A DNA stretch of 64,000 bases. Origin: Bacteroidota bacterium. GTDB taxonomy: Bacteria; Bacteroidota; Bacteroidia; UBA4408. Positions 17,716-26,800 of the stretch are shown here, piece after piece; positions within the stretch are counted from its first letter, which is position 1, and each line of letters opens with the position of its first letter. The notes under the pieces were generated by a model. It worked only from the letters and a program-made list of their open reading frames with translations, was not told the DNA's origin and made no database searches. The stretch lies in NCBI GenBank assembly GCA_016721765.1, contig JADKHO010000003.1:115001-179000 (forward strand). Direction: 5' to 3'. The position numbers and the translations under genes were made by a program.

Positions 17716-18339
17716 CTAAATGAGTTTTTTGACACAGTGATTGTTGCCGTTTTTGTTGCTGATGGTGAATCCCATCACTTTTAGGAAGCGCAAATGGTTT
17801 TTATTGTTCATCTTTTCGTAAACAATTTGTTTCACTCCTTTTGAAATCAAAAATTCGCGTTCCATTTCAAAAATAAAGCGCCCAATTTTATAATCACGGT
17901 ATTTATCGAGGGTGTAATTAATTTCCACAATGGCTTCGCCTTGTTCGTTTAGTTTCGCTACAAAAATATTGGCAATCACTAAATCGCGAATCACTACAAA
18001 TGAAATATTACTTGGATGCGGATTAAACTTAAAATCAGGAAAGAATTTATCAATGTCTTTTCGATAGAACTCTACAAACTTGGTAAGTAAAACACCTTCC
18101 TGTTCAAATGGAAGCATTTCGAAGGATTCTTTGCTAAAAAAAAGCTTCACCAATTGAAAACAATTAATGGCCAGTAAGATGGAGTTGGCAATTATCACCG
18201 GAAAGGCAGAAATTAATATCCCGTAAAGGATAAAAAATACATTTCCTCCCAAATTGAGCCATCTAAATTTAAGGGCATTATTCACCATAAGGGAATAAGC
18301 AAGAAATGCAGAAGCCAGATAACCAAGTGCAACAACCAT
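17716..18339 (-). CDS. YgjV-like membrane domain fused to a GNAT acetyltransferase domain
   Basis: A 207-residue protein. Residues 1-75 contain three hydrophobic helices (LGYLASAFLAYSLMV, LGGNVFFILYGILISAF, IIANSILLAINCFQLVKLF) in the pattern of YgjV/small inner-membrane proteins. Residues about 95-207 resemble a GNAT N-acyltransferase (ISFVVIRDLVIANIFVAKL, YTLDKYRDYKIGRFIFEMER, FLKVMGFT), although the classical Q/RxxGxG/A acetyl-CoA loop is degenerate (YKIGRF). Substrate unknown. It begins 16 bases after the end of the speA-like gene on the same strand and is probably in its operon. Confidence 0.65.
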   Translation of the reverse strand: MVVALGYLASAFLAYSLMVNNALKFRWLNLGGNVFFILYGILISAFPVIIANSILLAINCFQLVKLFFSKESFEMLPFEQEGVLLTKFVEFYRKDIDKFFPDFKFNPHPSNISFVVIRDLVIANIFVAKLNEQGEAIVEINYTLDKYRDYKIGRFIFEMEREFLISKGVKQIVYEKMNNKNHLRFLKVMGFTISNKNGNNHCVKKLI

Positions 18340-18355
18340 TGTGAAAATTTAAAAC

Positions 18356-19747
18356 TTAATAGCCAAGAATTTTCAACATACTTTTAAAACTTTGTTCTTT
18401 GGCAAATAGCCGAGTTACAATTTCACCATTCTCATCTAAATCCACAATAACATGTTTGGGTGCAGGAATAAGGCAATGTTGAATTCCGCCATATCCACCA
18501 ATCGATTCCTGATACGCGCCGGTGTGAAAGAATCCCAGGTATTGCGGGTTTTTCTTTTCGAGTTTAGGAAGAAATATTTGATTTACATTGGATTCGGCAT
18601 TGTAATAATCGTCGCCATCACAAGTTAAACCACCTAAATTAACCCGTTCGTAATCTTTGTCCCAATTATTGATGGCAAGCAAAATAAAGCGCTGTTTAAT
18701 TCCCCAGGTATCAGGTAATGTGGTGATAAAAGAACTATCAATCATGTTCCATACTTCGCTGTCGTTTTGCTGTTTTTGCTCAACCGTAGAATAGAGTACG
18801 GCGCCACTTTCGCCAACCGTAAAACTTCCAAACTCCGTAAATATATTGGGTTCGGTAACTTCTTTTTCCTCACATATTTTTTTAATGTGCTGCACAATTT
18901 GCTCCGCCATGTATTCGTAATCGTAATCGAAACTGAGCGATGTTTTAATCGGAAATCCGCCTCCAATATCGAGTGAATCGAGTTCCGGGCAAACCTTTTT
19001 TAATTCGCAGTAAACATTTATGCATTTAGTTAATTCGGTCCAATAATAGGAAGTATCCCGAATGCCTTTATTTACAAAGAAATGGAGCATTTTAAGCTCA
19101 AACTTTGGATTGGTTTTTATTTTTTGAAGGTAAAAATCGAGTATGTCTTTGTAGCGAATTCCTAAACGAGAGGTATAAAATTCGTAATTGGGTTCTTCTT
19201 CGGCTGCAATTCTAATTCCGAGTTTGCATTTTCCTTTTACTGCTTTTTCGTAGGCCAGAATTTCATTTTTATTATCCAAAACGGGAATCACATTTGTAAA
19301 GCCATCGTTAATTAATTCGGCAATGTATTGTGTGTAGGATGGGCGTTTATAGCCATTACAAATAATAAATGTATCTTTGTTTATCTTTTGATTTTGGTAT
19401 AAGTTCTTTATAATAGGGATGTCAAATGCGGACGAAGTTTCGAGGTGGATGTTGTTTTTTAACGCTTCTTCGAGCACAAATGAAAAGTGAGAACTTTTGG
19501 TACAATAGCAATAGCTGTAAGTCCCTTTGTAATCGGCTTTGGCAATGGCAACATTAAAAAGTCGTTTTGCTTTTTGAATTTGCGAACTTATTTTAGGGAG
19601 ATAGGAAATTTTCAAAGGAGTTCCGTATTTCTTAATGATTTCCATGAGTGGAATATCATTAAAATAAAGTTCATCGTCCACCACTTTAAAGGGTTCTTGT
19701 GGAAAATCAAAAGTTTGATGAATCAGATCACTGTATTTGCTTTGCAT
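18356..19747 (-). CDS. speA: PLP-dependent arginine decarboxylase (Bacteroidota short form)
   Basis: A 463-residue fold type III decarboxylase. The PLP lysine is Lys84 in YCYCTKSSHFSF. The barrel motifs follow: ETSSAFDIPII, IICNGYKRPSY, KLGIRIAAEE, LKMLHFFVNKG, LDSLDIGGGFP, then FTEFGSFTVGESGA, LTCDGDDYY (active-site Cys-Asp) and FFHTGAYQES. It is shorter than the 650-residue E. coli SpeA and is the form usually annotated as arginine decarboxylase in this phylum. The product agmatine feeds polyamine synthesis. The divergent neighbour is an arginase/agmatinase-family hydrolase, which supports an arginine/polyamine role. Other basic amino acids as substrate cannot be excluded. A minus-strand -7 element TAAATTTG lies at 19833-19840. 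Confidence 0.8.
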   Translation of the reverse strand: MQSKYSDLIHQTFDFPQEPFKVVDDELYFNDIPLMEIIKKYGTPLKISYLPKISSQIQKAKRLFNVAIAKADYKGTYSYCYCTKSSHFSFVLEEALKNNIHLETSSAFDIPIIKNLYQNQKINKDTFIICNGYKRPSYTQYIAELINDGFTNVIPVLDNKNEILAYEKAVKGKCKLGIRIAAEEEPNYEFYTSRLGIRYKDILDFYLQKIKTNPKFELKMLHFFVNKGIRDTSYYWTELTKCINVYCELKKVCPELDSLDIGGGFPIKTSLSFDYDYEYMAEQIVQHIKKICEEKEVTEPNIFTEFGSFTVGESGAVLYSTVEQKQQNDSEVWNMIDSSFITTLPDTWGIKQRFILLAINNWDKDYERVNLGGLTCDGDDYYNAESNVNQIFLPKLEKKNPQYLGFFHTGAYQESIGGYGGIQHCLIPAPKHVIVDLDENGEIVTRLFAKEQSFKSMLKILGY

Positions 19748-19844
19748 TGCCTTGATGAATTTTGTTAGAAATCGGAATGTAAAAGTGCAATTATTATGAA
19801 TACAATTTGCATTTTTTTTAGAGCTATAAAAACAAATTTATTTT

Positions 19845-20789
19845 ATGAAGAAGTTAAAGTTTATTGAAGTTAAATCAGAAATCGGTGCAGGAACCCGCGG
19901 TGCCAGTTTGGGTGTGGATGCCATAAAAATTGCAGCACTGGATTATGGAAGTTCTCTATTCAAACAAATCGATTCTGTGGAGATACCACACCAAAATCAC
20001 TTGTTGTTTGAAACCCAAGGTAGTCCTTATGCTAAGCGTATTAAAGGAATTATTTCTTTGTATGAGAAGTTAGCGGCAGAAGTGTCTACTACTTTAAAAA
20101 GGAATGGCTTTCCATTGGTTTTGGCCGGCGATCACAGTACTGCGGGCGGTACCATTGCCGGAATTAAAATGGCCTATCCCAAGCAACGTTTAGGTGTAAT
20201 TTGGATTGATGCGCATGCTGATATCCACTCGCCTTATACAACTCCTACCGGTAATATGCATGGTATGCCTTTGGCTGCTAGTTTAGCTGAAGATAATGTA
20301 TCCAACAAAATGAATAAGCCTGATAAGGATACCATTGAATTGTGGAACAAGTTGAAAAAACTGGGAAATATATCCCCCAAAATAAATTATAAAGACCTTG
20401 TGTATATTGGCGTGCGCGACATTGAACCGGAGGAATCTTTTTTGCTTAAAAAGCATAAAGTAAAAGCTTTTACCACAGCAGAGGTGAAGCGAAACGGTGT
20501 TGAAAAAATTGCACGTGAAGCTTTATCGCATTTGAGTCAGTGTAATTTGATTTACATTTCGTTTGATGTGGATAGCATGGATTCTTCTATTTCGAAAGGG
20601 ACAGGAACACCTGTAAGAAATGGAATTACAGAGAAGGAAGCAGGAAGTTTGTGTGTGCGCTTAATTCAAAATGAAAAAGTGTGTTGTTTTGAAATCTGCG
20701 AAGTAAATCCAACGCTTGATAAGGAAAACCTGATGGCTGAAAACACCTTTGAGATTTTGCAGAAGGTGGTTTCGCAAATAACTAATTAA
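19845..20789 (+). CDS. arginase-family ureohydrolase
   Basis: A 314-residue binuclear-manganese hydrolase of the arginase/agmatinase/formiminoglutamase family. Metal ligands are visible: His97 in AGDHST; Asp122, His124 and Asp126 in WIDAHADIHSP; and Asp241 and Asp243 in SFDVDSMDSS. TPTGNMHGMPLAASL and GTGTPVRNGITEKEA are closer to arginase (arginine to ornithine plus urea) than to agmatinase. An agmatinase role is also reasonable because the gene is divergent from the arginine decarboxylase across only 97 bases. Both products would feed polyamine formation. argS follows 119 bases downstream on the same strand. Confidence 0.82.
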   Translation: MKKLKFIEVKSEIGAGTRGASLGVDAIKIAALDYGSSLFKQIDSVEIPHQNHLLFETQGSPYAKRIKGIISLYEKLAAEVSTTLKRNGFPLVLAGDHSTAGGTIAGIKMAYPKQRLGVIWIDAHADIHSPYTTPTGNMHGMPLAASLAEDNVSNKMNKPDKDTIELWNKLKKLGNISPKINYKDLVYIGVRDIEPEESFLLKKHKVKAFTTAEVKRNGVEKIAREALSHLSQCNLIYISFDVDSMDSSISKGTGTPVRNGITEKEAGSLCVRLIQNEKVCCFEICEVNPTLDKENLMAENTFEILQKVVSQITN

Positions 20790-20812
20790 TAATTGATACG
20801 TCTTGCAGTAAT

Positions 20813-20895
20813 GCGAAACGATGCGATTCCATCCTTCTGGATTAAATGGTATTGCGCGCTTTTCGAATAAAAAATGCTTCGCTTTGCTGGCAATG
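20813..20895. repeat. degenerate dispersed GCAATGACG-type repeat upstream of argS
   Basis: The stretch ends AAAATGCTTCGCTTTGCTGGCAATGACG. Its reverse complement, CGTCATTGCCAGCAAAGCGAAGCA, resembles the GTCATTGCGAGG...GAAGCAAT repeat found scattered in many bacterial genomes. A related fragment (CATTACGAGGAACAATGC ... GGAAGCAATCT) lies at 61467-61530. Resemblance to known repeats is from memory. Confidence 0.35.
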
Positions 20896-20908
20896 ACGTT
20901 TGACTTAT

Positions 20909-22693
20909 ATGAAAATTGAAACTCTTTTAGCAGAAAAAACTGCTACCGCATTACAAAGCTTATTTGGAGTTGAATTTCCAAGTGCTCAAATTACATTTCA
21001 AAAAACCAAAACCGAATTTGCTGGGGACCTAACCTTGGTGGTATTTCCATTTGTGCGCGCATCGAAGTTATCGCCTGAGCAAACAGCGCAAAAATTAGGA
21101 GAATGGTTGAGAGCAGAGGTGCAAGAAGTAGCAGCCTTTAATGTGGTGAAAGGATTTTTAAATCTGGAAATAGCCAATTCCTACTGGTTAGGTTTTTTTT
21201 CGGAAATAAAGAAGAATCCGAACTACGGCATTCAGCCGATCACTGAAAATGCACCCGTTCAAATGGTTGAATATTGTGGTCCTAATACCAATAAACCTTT
21301 GCATTTGGGTCATGTGCGCAATTGTTTGTTGGGTTATTCGGTATGTGAGATTTTAAAAGCGAATGGAAACAAGGTTGTTAAAGTAAATATTGTAAACGAC
21401 CGTGGAATACACATCTGCAAAAGCATGCTTGCCTGGAAAAAATATGGCAACGGCGAAACACCAGAAACTAGTGGTATTAAGGGCGATCATTTGGTTGGCA
21501 AATATTATGTGGAATTTGACAGACATTACAAAAAACAAATTGCTGATTCCATAGCGCAAGGTACAAACAAGGAAGAAGCAGAAAAAAATGCTCCTTTAAT
21601 GTTGGAAGTAAAACAAATGTTGCGAGATTGGGAAGATGGTAATGCGGAGGTAATTCATTTGTGGAAAATGATGAACAGTTGGGTGTATGCAGGATTTGAT
21701 ATTACGTATAAAAAAATTGGAGTTGATTTTGATAAAATTTATTACGAATCAAATACCTATTTATTGGGTAAGGATATAATTGAGGAAGGTTTAGAAAAGG
21801 AAGTGTTGCATCGCAGGGCCGATAAATCGGTTTATATTGATTTAACGGAGGATGGCTTAGATGAAAAAACACTTTTGCGCAGTGATGGAACTTCGGTGTA
21901 TATGACGCAGGATATTGGCACAGCAGTGCTTCGCGCCAAGGATTATAATTTCAACAACCTCACGTATGTAGTGGCCAATGAACAGGATTATCATTTTAAA
22001 GTCTTGTTTTTAATTTTAAAAAAATTGGGTTATGTGTGGGCAGATGGCTTGTTTCACCTGAGTTATGGAATGGTGGAATTGCCTGAAGGGAAGATGAAAT
22101 CGCGCGAAGGAACGGTTGTGGATGCGGATGATTTGATGGATGAAATGATTGCAACTGCTGAGCAAACTACAAAGGAGCTTGGAAAGACCGAAGGATTTAC
22201 AACTGAGGAAGCAGATAAATTATACACTACGATTGGAATGGGCGCATTAAAGTATTTCATGCTGAAAGTGGATCCGAAGAAAAAAATGCTGTTCAATCCT
22301 GCCGAGTCAATCGATTTTAATGGACATACAGGTCCTTTTATTCAATATACTTATGCGAGAATTAAATCTGTTCTTCGCAAAGCGCTAGCCAATGAAATCC
22401 TTGATGTTGGCGGTGTACCTGAGATGAATGAAAAGGAGAAGGAAATTATTAAATGGATATATGATTTTCCGGTTATCATAAATCAAGCGGCATTGAGTCA
22501 CAGTCCGGCTATGATAGCAAACTATGTATATGAATTAGTAAAGTTATACAATACATTTTATCACGATTACTCCATATTAAAGGAGGAGAATCAAAGCATT
22601 AAGGTTTTTCGTTTGCAACTAAGTGAAAGTGTTTCCCACATTATAAAAAATTGTATGGCTATGCTTGGAATTGAGGTTCCTGAGCGGATGTAA
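20909..22693 (+). CDS. argS: arginyl-tRNA synthetase
   Basis: Charges tRNA-Arg in the cytoplasm, a class I synthetase. The N-terminal Add1 domain (residues about 1-95) is followed by the HIGH motif in CGPNTNKPLHLGHVRNCLLG, the insertion with VNDRGIHICKSMLAW, TSVYMTQDIGTA, and the KMSKS equivalent in LPEGKMKSREGTVVDADDL. The anticodon-binding DALR domain has FIQYTYARIKSVLRKA and the terminal LGIEVPERM. The ATG at 20909 gives MKIETLLAEKTATALQ. A TTG three codons upstream is less likely. It is convergent with the czcB-like gene. Confidence 0.97.
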   Translation: MKIETLLAEKTATALQSLFGVEFPSAQITFQKTKTEFAGDLTLVVFPFVRASKLSPEQTAQKLGEWLRAEVQEVAAFNVVKGFLNLEIANSYWLGFFSEIKKNPNYGIQPITENAPVQMVEYCGPNTNKPLHLGHVRNCLLGYSVCEILKANGNKVVKVNIVNDRGIHICKSMLAWKKYGNGETPETSGIKGDHLVGKYYVEFDRHYKKQIADSIAQGTNKEEAEKNAPLMLEVKQMLRDWEDGNAEVIHLWKMMNSWVYAGFDITYKKIGVDFDKIYYESNTYLLGKDIIEEGLEKEVLHRRADKSVYIDLTEDGLDEKTLLRSDGTSVYMTQDIGTAVLRAKDYNFNNLTYVVANEQDYHFKVLFLILKKLGYVWADGLFHLSYGMVELPEGKMKSREGTVVDADDLMDEMIATAEQTTKELGKTEGFTTEEADKLYTTIGMGALKYFMLKVDPKKKMLFNPAESIDFNGHTGPFIQYTYARIKSVLRKALANEILDVGGVPEMNEKEKEIIKWIYDFPVIINQAALSHSPAMIANYVYELVKLYNTFYHDYSILKEENQSIKVFRLQLSESVSHIIKNCMAMLGIEVPERM

Positions 22694-22744
22694 TGAAATT
22701 GTATAGCTCCTTTTATGATGGGGGCAACTATTGAAGCAAGTATT

Positions 22745-23893
22745 TTAATCTTCTGAAATATTTTTCATTTTCATCAGTAAATTGTAAGCTCCTTTAAACA
22801 CGATTTGTTTGTCACGAAAGTTTTCAGCGTTTTTAAGCTCAATGAACGCTTTATCGAGGATTCCTGTTTCGGCTTCTAAGAGTTGAAATTGGTTGTTTCC
22901 CTTAGCAATAAACACATAATTTTTTCCTTCAAAATTTACAACGGCTTCTTCGGGGATGGCAAAGGTGTTTTTTTTATTCACATCAATTTCTGCATTCATA
23001 AACATTCCGGGTAATAATTTTTTATCAAACTTATCGAAATGGCAGTGCACTTCCACGCTTCTTTCAGCTGAAAGGTCTTTCCCAATCAAGATAATTTCGC
23101 AAGGGTATTTTGTATCGGGATTAGAATTACTGTAGGCTAATAGCGTTTGACCAATAAACAATTTATCGATATCCTTCTCAAAAACAGTTAAGGCAAGATG
23201 GATGTCTTCCGGATTTACCAATTCAAATAAAACATCGCTGGGGTTTACATATTTTCCAATATTTACATGCACTGCCGATACATATCCATCAATAGGAGAT
23301 GGGATTGCAACACTACGCGATAAATTATTTTCGGTTAACAGCAGTGGATTTATTCCAATGAGTTGCAGTTTTTCACTGAGCGAACGGTATTCAATTTTTA
23401 AACTTTTGAATTCGGCTTCAGCTTGTTGAAATGCTTTATCACTGGCGGCTTTACTTAAATTTAGATCACGTTGGCGGTTAAATTCTGCCTCGGCGTATTT
23501 TAATTTAGCCTCTGTTGTAAGGTAATCTTGCTGCAATTGTATGTACTGTTGATCTTCCATCACCGCAATGGTTTCGCCTTTAAAAATATGCATCCCCGGC
23601 ATCAGTTTAGTGGATTTTAAAAATCCCCCTAAGGGAATACTAACCGAAATTAAATTTTGAGGGGGAACATCAATTAAGCCGCTCACTTTAAAATTAGTTG
23701 ACAGCGATCTGCTTTCCATTTTTCCGCTGACAATTGGGGTGTTTTTTAGTTCAGCGGCATTAAGTTGGATTTGATTTTTTGGTGATAAACTGGCAGCGAT
23801 TTCATTTTCAGCTTTGGGTTCAGTTCCACATGCAGCCAAAAGCAAAGCGGATAAAAAGATGCTAAAAATGCTGATTAACCTGTATTTCTTCAT
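22745..23893 (-). CDS. heavy-metal RND efflux periplasmic adaptor (CzcB/CusB-like)
   Basis: A 382-residue membrane-fusion protein bridging the RND pump and the outer-membrane channel. A lipoprotein signal is present (LLLAAC, Cys22). Regions are: beta-barrel/lipoyl half (SVSIPLGGFLKSTKLMPGMHIFKGETIAVMED), a coiled-coil hairpin (about 115-175, LQQDYLTTEAKLKYAEAEFNRQRDL), the second lipoyl half (IPSPIDGYVSAVHVNIGKYVNPSDVLFEL), and a C-terminal barrel with LLPGMFMNAEID and AIPEEAVVNFEGKNYVFI. It starts 6 bases after the czcA-like gene and is the second gene of that operon. No His-rich metal-binding tail is visible. Confidence 0.88.
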   Translation of the reverse strand: MKKYRLISIFSIFLSALLLAACGTEPKAENEIAASLSPKNQIQLNAAELKNTPIVSGKMESRSLSTNFKVSGLIDVPPQNLISVSIPLGGFLKSTKLMPGMHIFKGETIAVMEDQQYIQLQQDYLTTEAKLKYAEAEFNRQRDLNLSKAASDKAFQQAEAEFKSLKIEYRSLSEKLQLIGINPLLLTENNLSRSVAIPSPIDGYVSAVHVNIGKYVNPSDVLFELVNPEDIHLALTVFEKDIDKLFIGQTLLAYSNSNPDTKYPCEIILIGKDLSAERSVEVHCHFDKFDKKLLPGMFMNAEIDVNKKNTFAIPEEAVVNFEGKNYVFIAKGNNQFQLLEAETGILDKAFIELKNAENFRDKQIVFKGAYNLLMKMKNISED

Positions 23894-23899
23894 ACTGTT

Positions 23900-26800
23900 T
23901 TAATATTGATTGGTAAGGTAATTAAGTTCGATGATGCTGTTGTTTAATTTTTTAAGTGCACTTAGGTAATCGGTTTGAATACTAATTGCCTGATTGGTAA
24001 GCATGACCCATTCGAGGTAATTGATTTCGCCGGCGTTGAACTGTTGAGTTGCAGCTTTAAGCATTTCGTTAGCACTGTTATTCGCTGAAGACTCATAATA
24101 ATTTATCAGTTTTAAATTGGTAGTGTACACTTGAAGTGCTTGTTTGTATTTAGTTTGATGAGATTGATTGCCGGCTTTTGTTTCGTTTGCTGCAATTTGC
24201 GCGTGTATTTTTAAGGCAGAAATTTTTGATTTTTGAGCCCCAAAAAAGAGCGGTATCCCGATGCCTGCTTGAATGGCCTGAAATCGATTTGACCTTGCGT
24301 AATAATTATTATCTGCTCCCACACCGGTGATGCTTCCATTGGTGTAGCCAACAAATAAATCGGGAAGAAGATTTGCTTTTTCTAATTTAATTCGGGAGTT
24401 GGTCAAGGTTTGATTTAGTGCAAGCAGGCGCAGGTGAGGATGCTGAAAAATTACACTTGAATCGGATACAATTGGTGAAATCAATTTTGTATTCTGCTCT
24501 TCGACAGTGTAACTGACATGCGTATTTAACAGCATATTAAATTCCAAAACTAAATTTATATAGCTCTGTTCCACTTCTTGCAACTGCATATTAATTTGCA
24601 GTTGTTGCAAAGAGGCTGTGTTTTTTTCAAGGATATTACTTTCTCCTTTGCTAAATCTTAGTTCTGCGTTTTTCAGAAACAAAGCATACAAACTGTCTGA
24701 TTTTACTAATACATTTTTAAGCTGTTTTGTGTGTTGCAATTCAACGTAAATTAAGCTAATTTCTTTTCTCAATTCTGCTTTTCTCAAGGCTAAGTTTAGT
24801 TCAGCATTTTTCCATTCTTGATTTAAAATGGAATTTTGTTTCACATATACGGTTGGGAATTTTAAGCTTTGAGAAACCGAAAATTTCGAGTCGGTATAAG
24901 CGCTATTTATTTGTCCATATTCGGCTGATATGGCTGTTTTTGATACATCGAAAGCCGATTTTTTTAATGCAGCAAAAGCTTCTGAATTTAATTTTTGAGT
25001 TTTGAAATAGAGGTTGTTAGCGCAAGCACTATCGATTGCGGCTTTTAACGAAAGAGGTGTTTGAGCTGAAACGGAAGTAGTAAAAAATGTAATAATTATG
25101 ATGGTTGGAATAGTTTTAATCAAAGTTGAATTTTTATGCGATGCTCCAAAACCTTTTTCAAAAAGTATATATAAAATTGGCAATACAAATAAGGTGAGAA
25201 AGGTTGCCAACAGGAGCCCTCCAATCACTACAGTAGCCAATGGTCTTTGCACTTCAGCACCGGCTCCGTTGCTTATTGCCATAGGTAAAAATCCAAGTGA
25301 AGCAACAAAGGCAGTCATGAGCACCGGACGCAATCTTATTTTTGTTCCCATGAGTACAATTTTTCTGGTATCGTGCCAACCTTCTTCTTTCAGCCTATTG
25401 AATTCAGCAATTAGAACGATTCCGTTTAATACGGCAACACCAAACAAGGCAATAAATCCAACACCGGCAGAAATGCTAAAGGGCATATCACGTAATGCTA
25501 ATGCAAAAATGCCTCCAACCGCCGATAGTGGTATGGCAGAATAAATAAGTAAGCCTTGCTTGATCGAATTAAAGGAAAAATAGAGGAGAAGAAAAATCAA
25601 TAAAAGCGCAATCGGAACAGCAATTCCTAGGCGTGCTTTTGCAGCATTTAAATTTTCAAATGCGCCACCATAACTTATGTAATATCCTGCGGGTAATTTT
25701 AGTTTGTTATCAACCTTGTTTTGTAATTCCTCCACAATTGATTGAACATCTCTTCCACCCACATTAAATCCCACCACAATACGGCGTTTAGCATCTTCGC
25801 GTTGAATTTGATTAGGACCATCTTTAAGCGCAACTTCTGCAAGCTGATACAAGGGTACTTGCGAACCACTTGGGGTTGGAATTAGAAGATTTTTAACATC
25901 CTCTAAGTTTTTTCTTTGATCGCTGTTAATGCGCACCACCATATCAAATTTTTTTTCGCCTTCAAATACAAATCCGCTTGATTGCCCGGCTAGACCGGTA
26001 TTTATAACACGGTTCACATCGTTAACCGAAAGCCCGAATTGTGCGATGGCTGCTCGATTATAACTGATAATAATTTGAGGCATTCCGGTAACCGGTTCTA
26101 CATAAATATTCTTTGTACCCTCTACTGATGCAGAGAGCGCTCCTAATTTTGCTGCAAAGTGCGCAAGGGTGTCCATGTTTTCACCAAAAATTTTGCATAC
26201 TACATCTTGCTTTGCACCGGTCATTAATTCATTGAATCGCATTTGTACGGGATATTGAAAGCTTGTTAAGATTCCTGGAACATCTGCGACTGCTTTACTC
26301 ATTTTCTCGGATAGTTCAGGAAATGTTTTTGCAGAAGTCCATTCTTCTTTATCTTTTAAAATTATCATCATGTCAGCAGCTTCCATGGGCATTGGGTCGG
26401 TTGGAATTTCTCCGCTTCCTATTTTTGTAACTACCTGTTGCACTTCGGGGAATTGAGTTTTAAGAATGTGTGCAGCTTGTTGCGTGCGTTCGATTGTGGC
26501 ATTTAGGTTACTCCCCGGAAGGATTCTAGTTTCCACAGCAAAATCACCTTCTTCCAATGCGGGAATAAATTCGCCACCCATTCCGGATAGTACCATCATG
26601 GAAACTGCAAATAATGCAACTGCCAATCCAATAACTGTTTTTGGATAATTTAAAACTTTACTTAATCCGTTTTGGAAATGGCGTTCAAAAAACTCCATCA
26701 TTTTGTCGGAAAAAGTTTTCTTGTGCGTAATTGTCTTACTCATAATAAGTGCGCTCATCATAGGAATATAAGTAATAGAAAGTATAAAAGCACCCAATAA

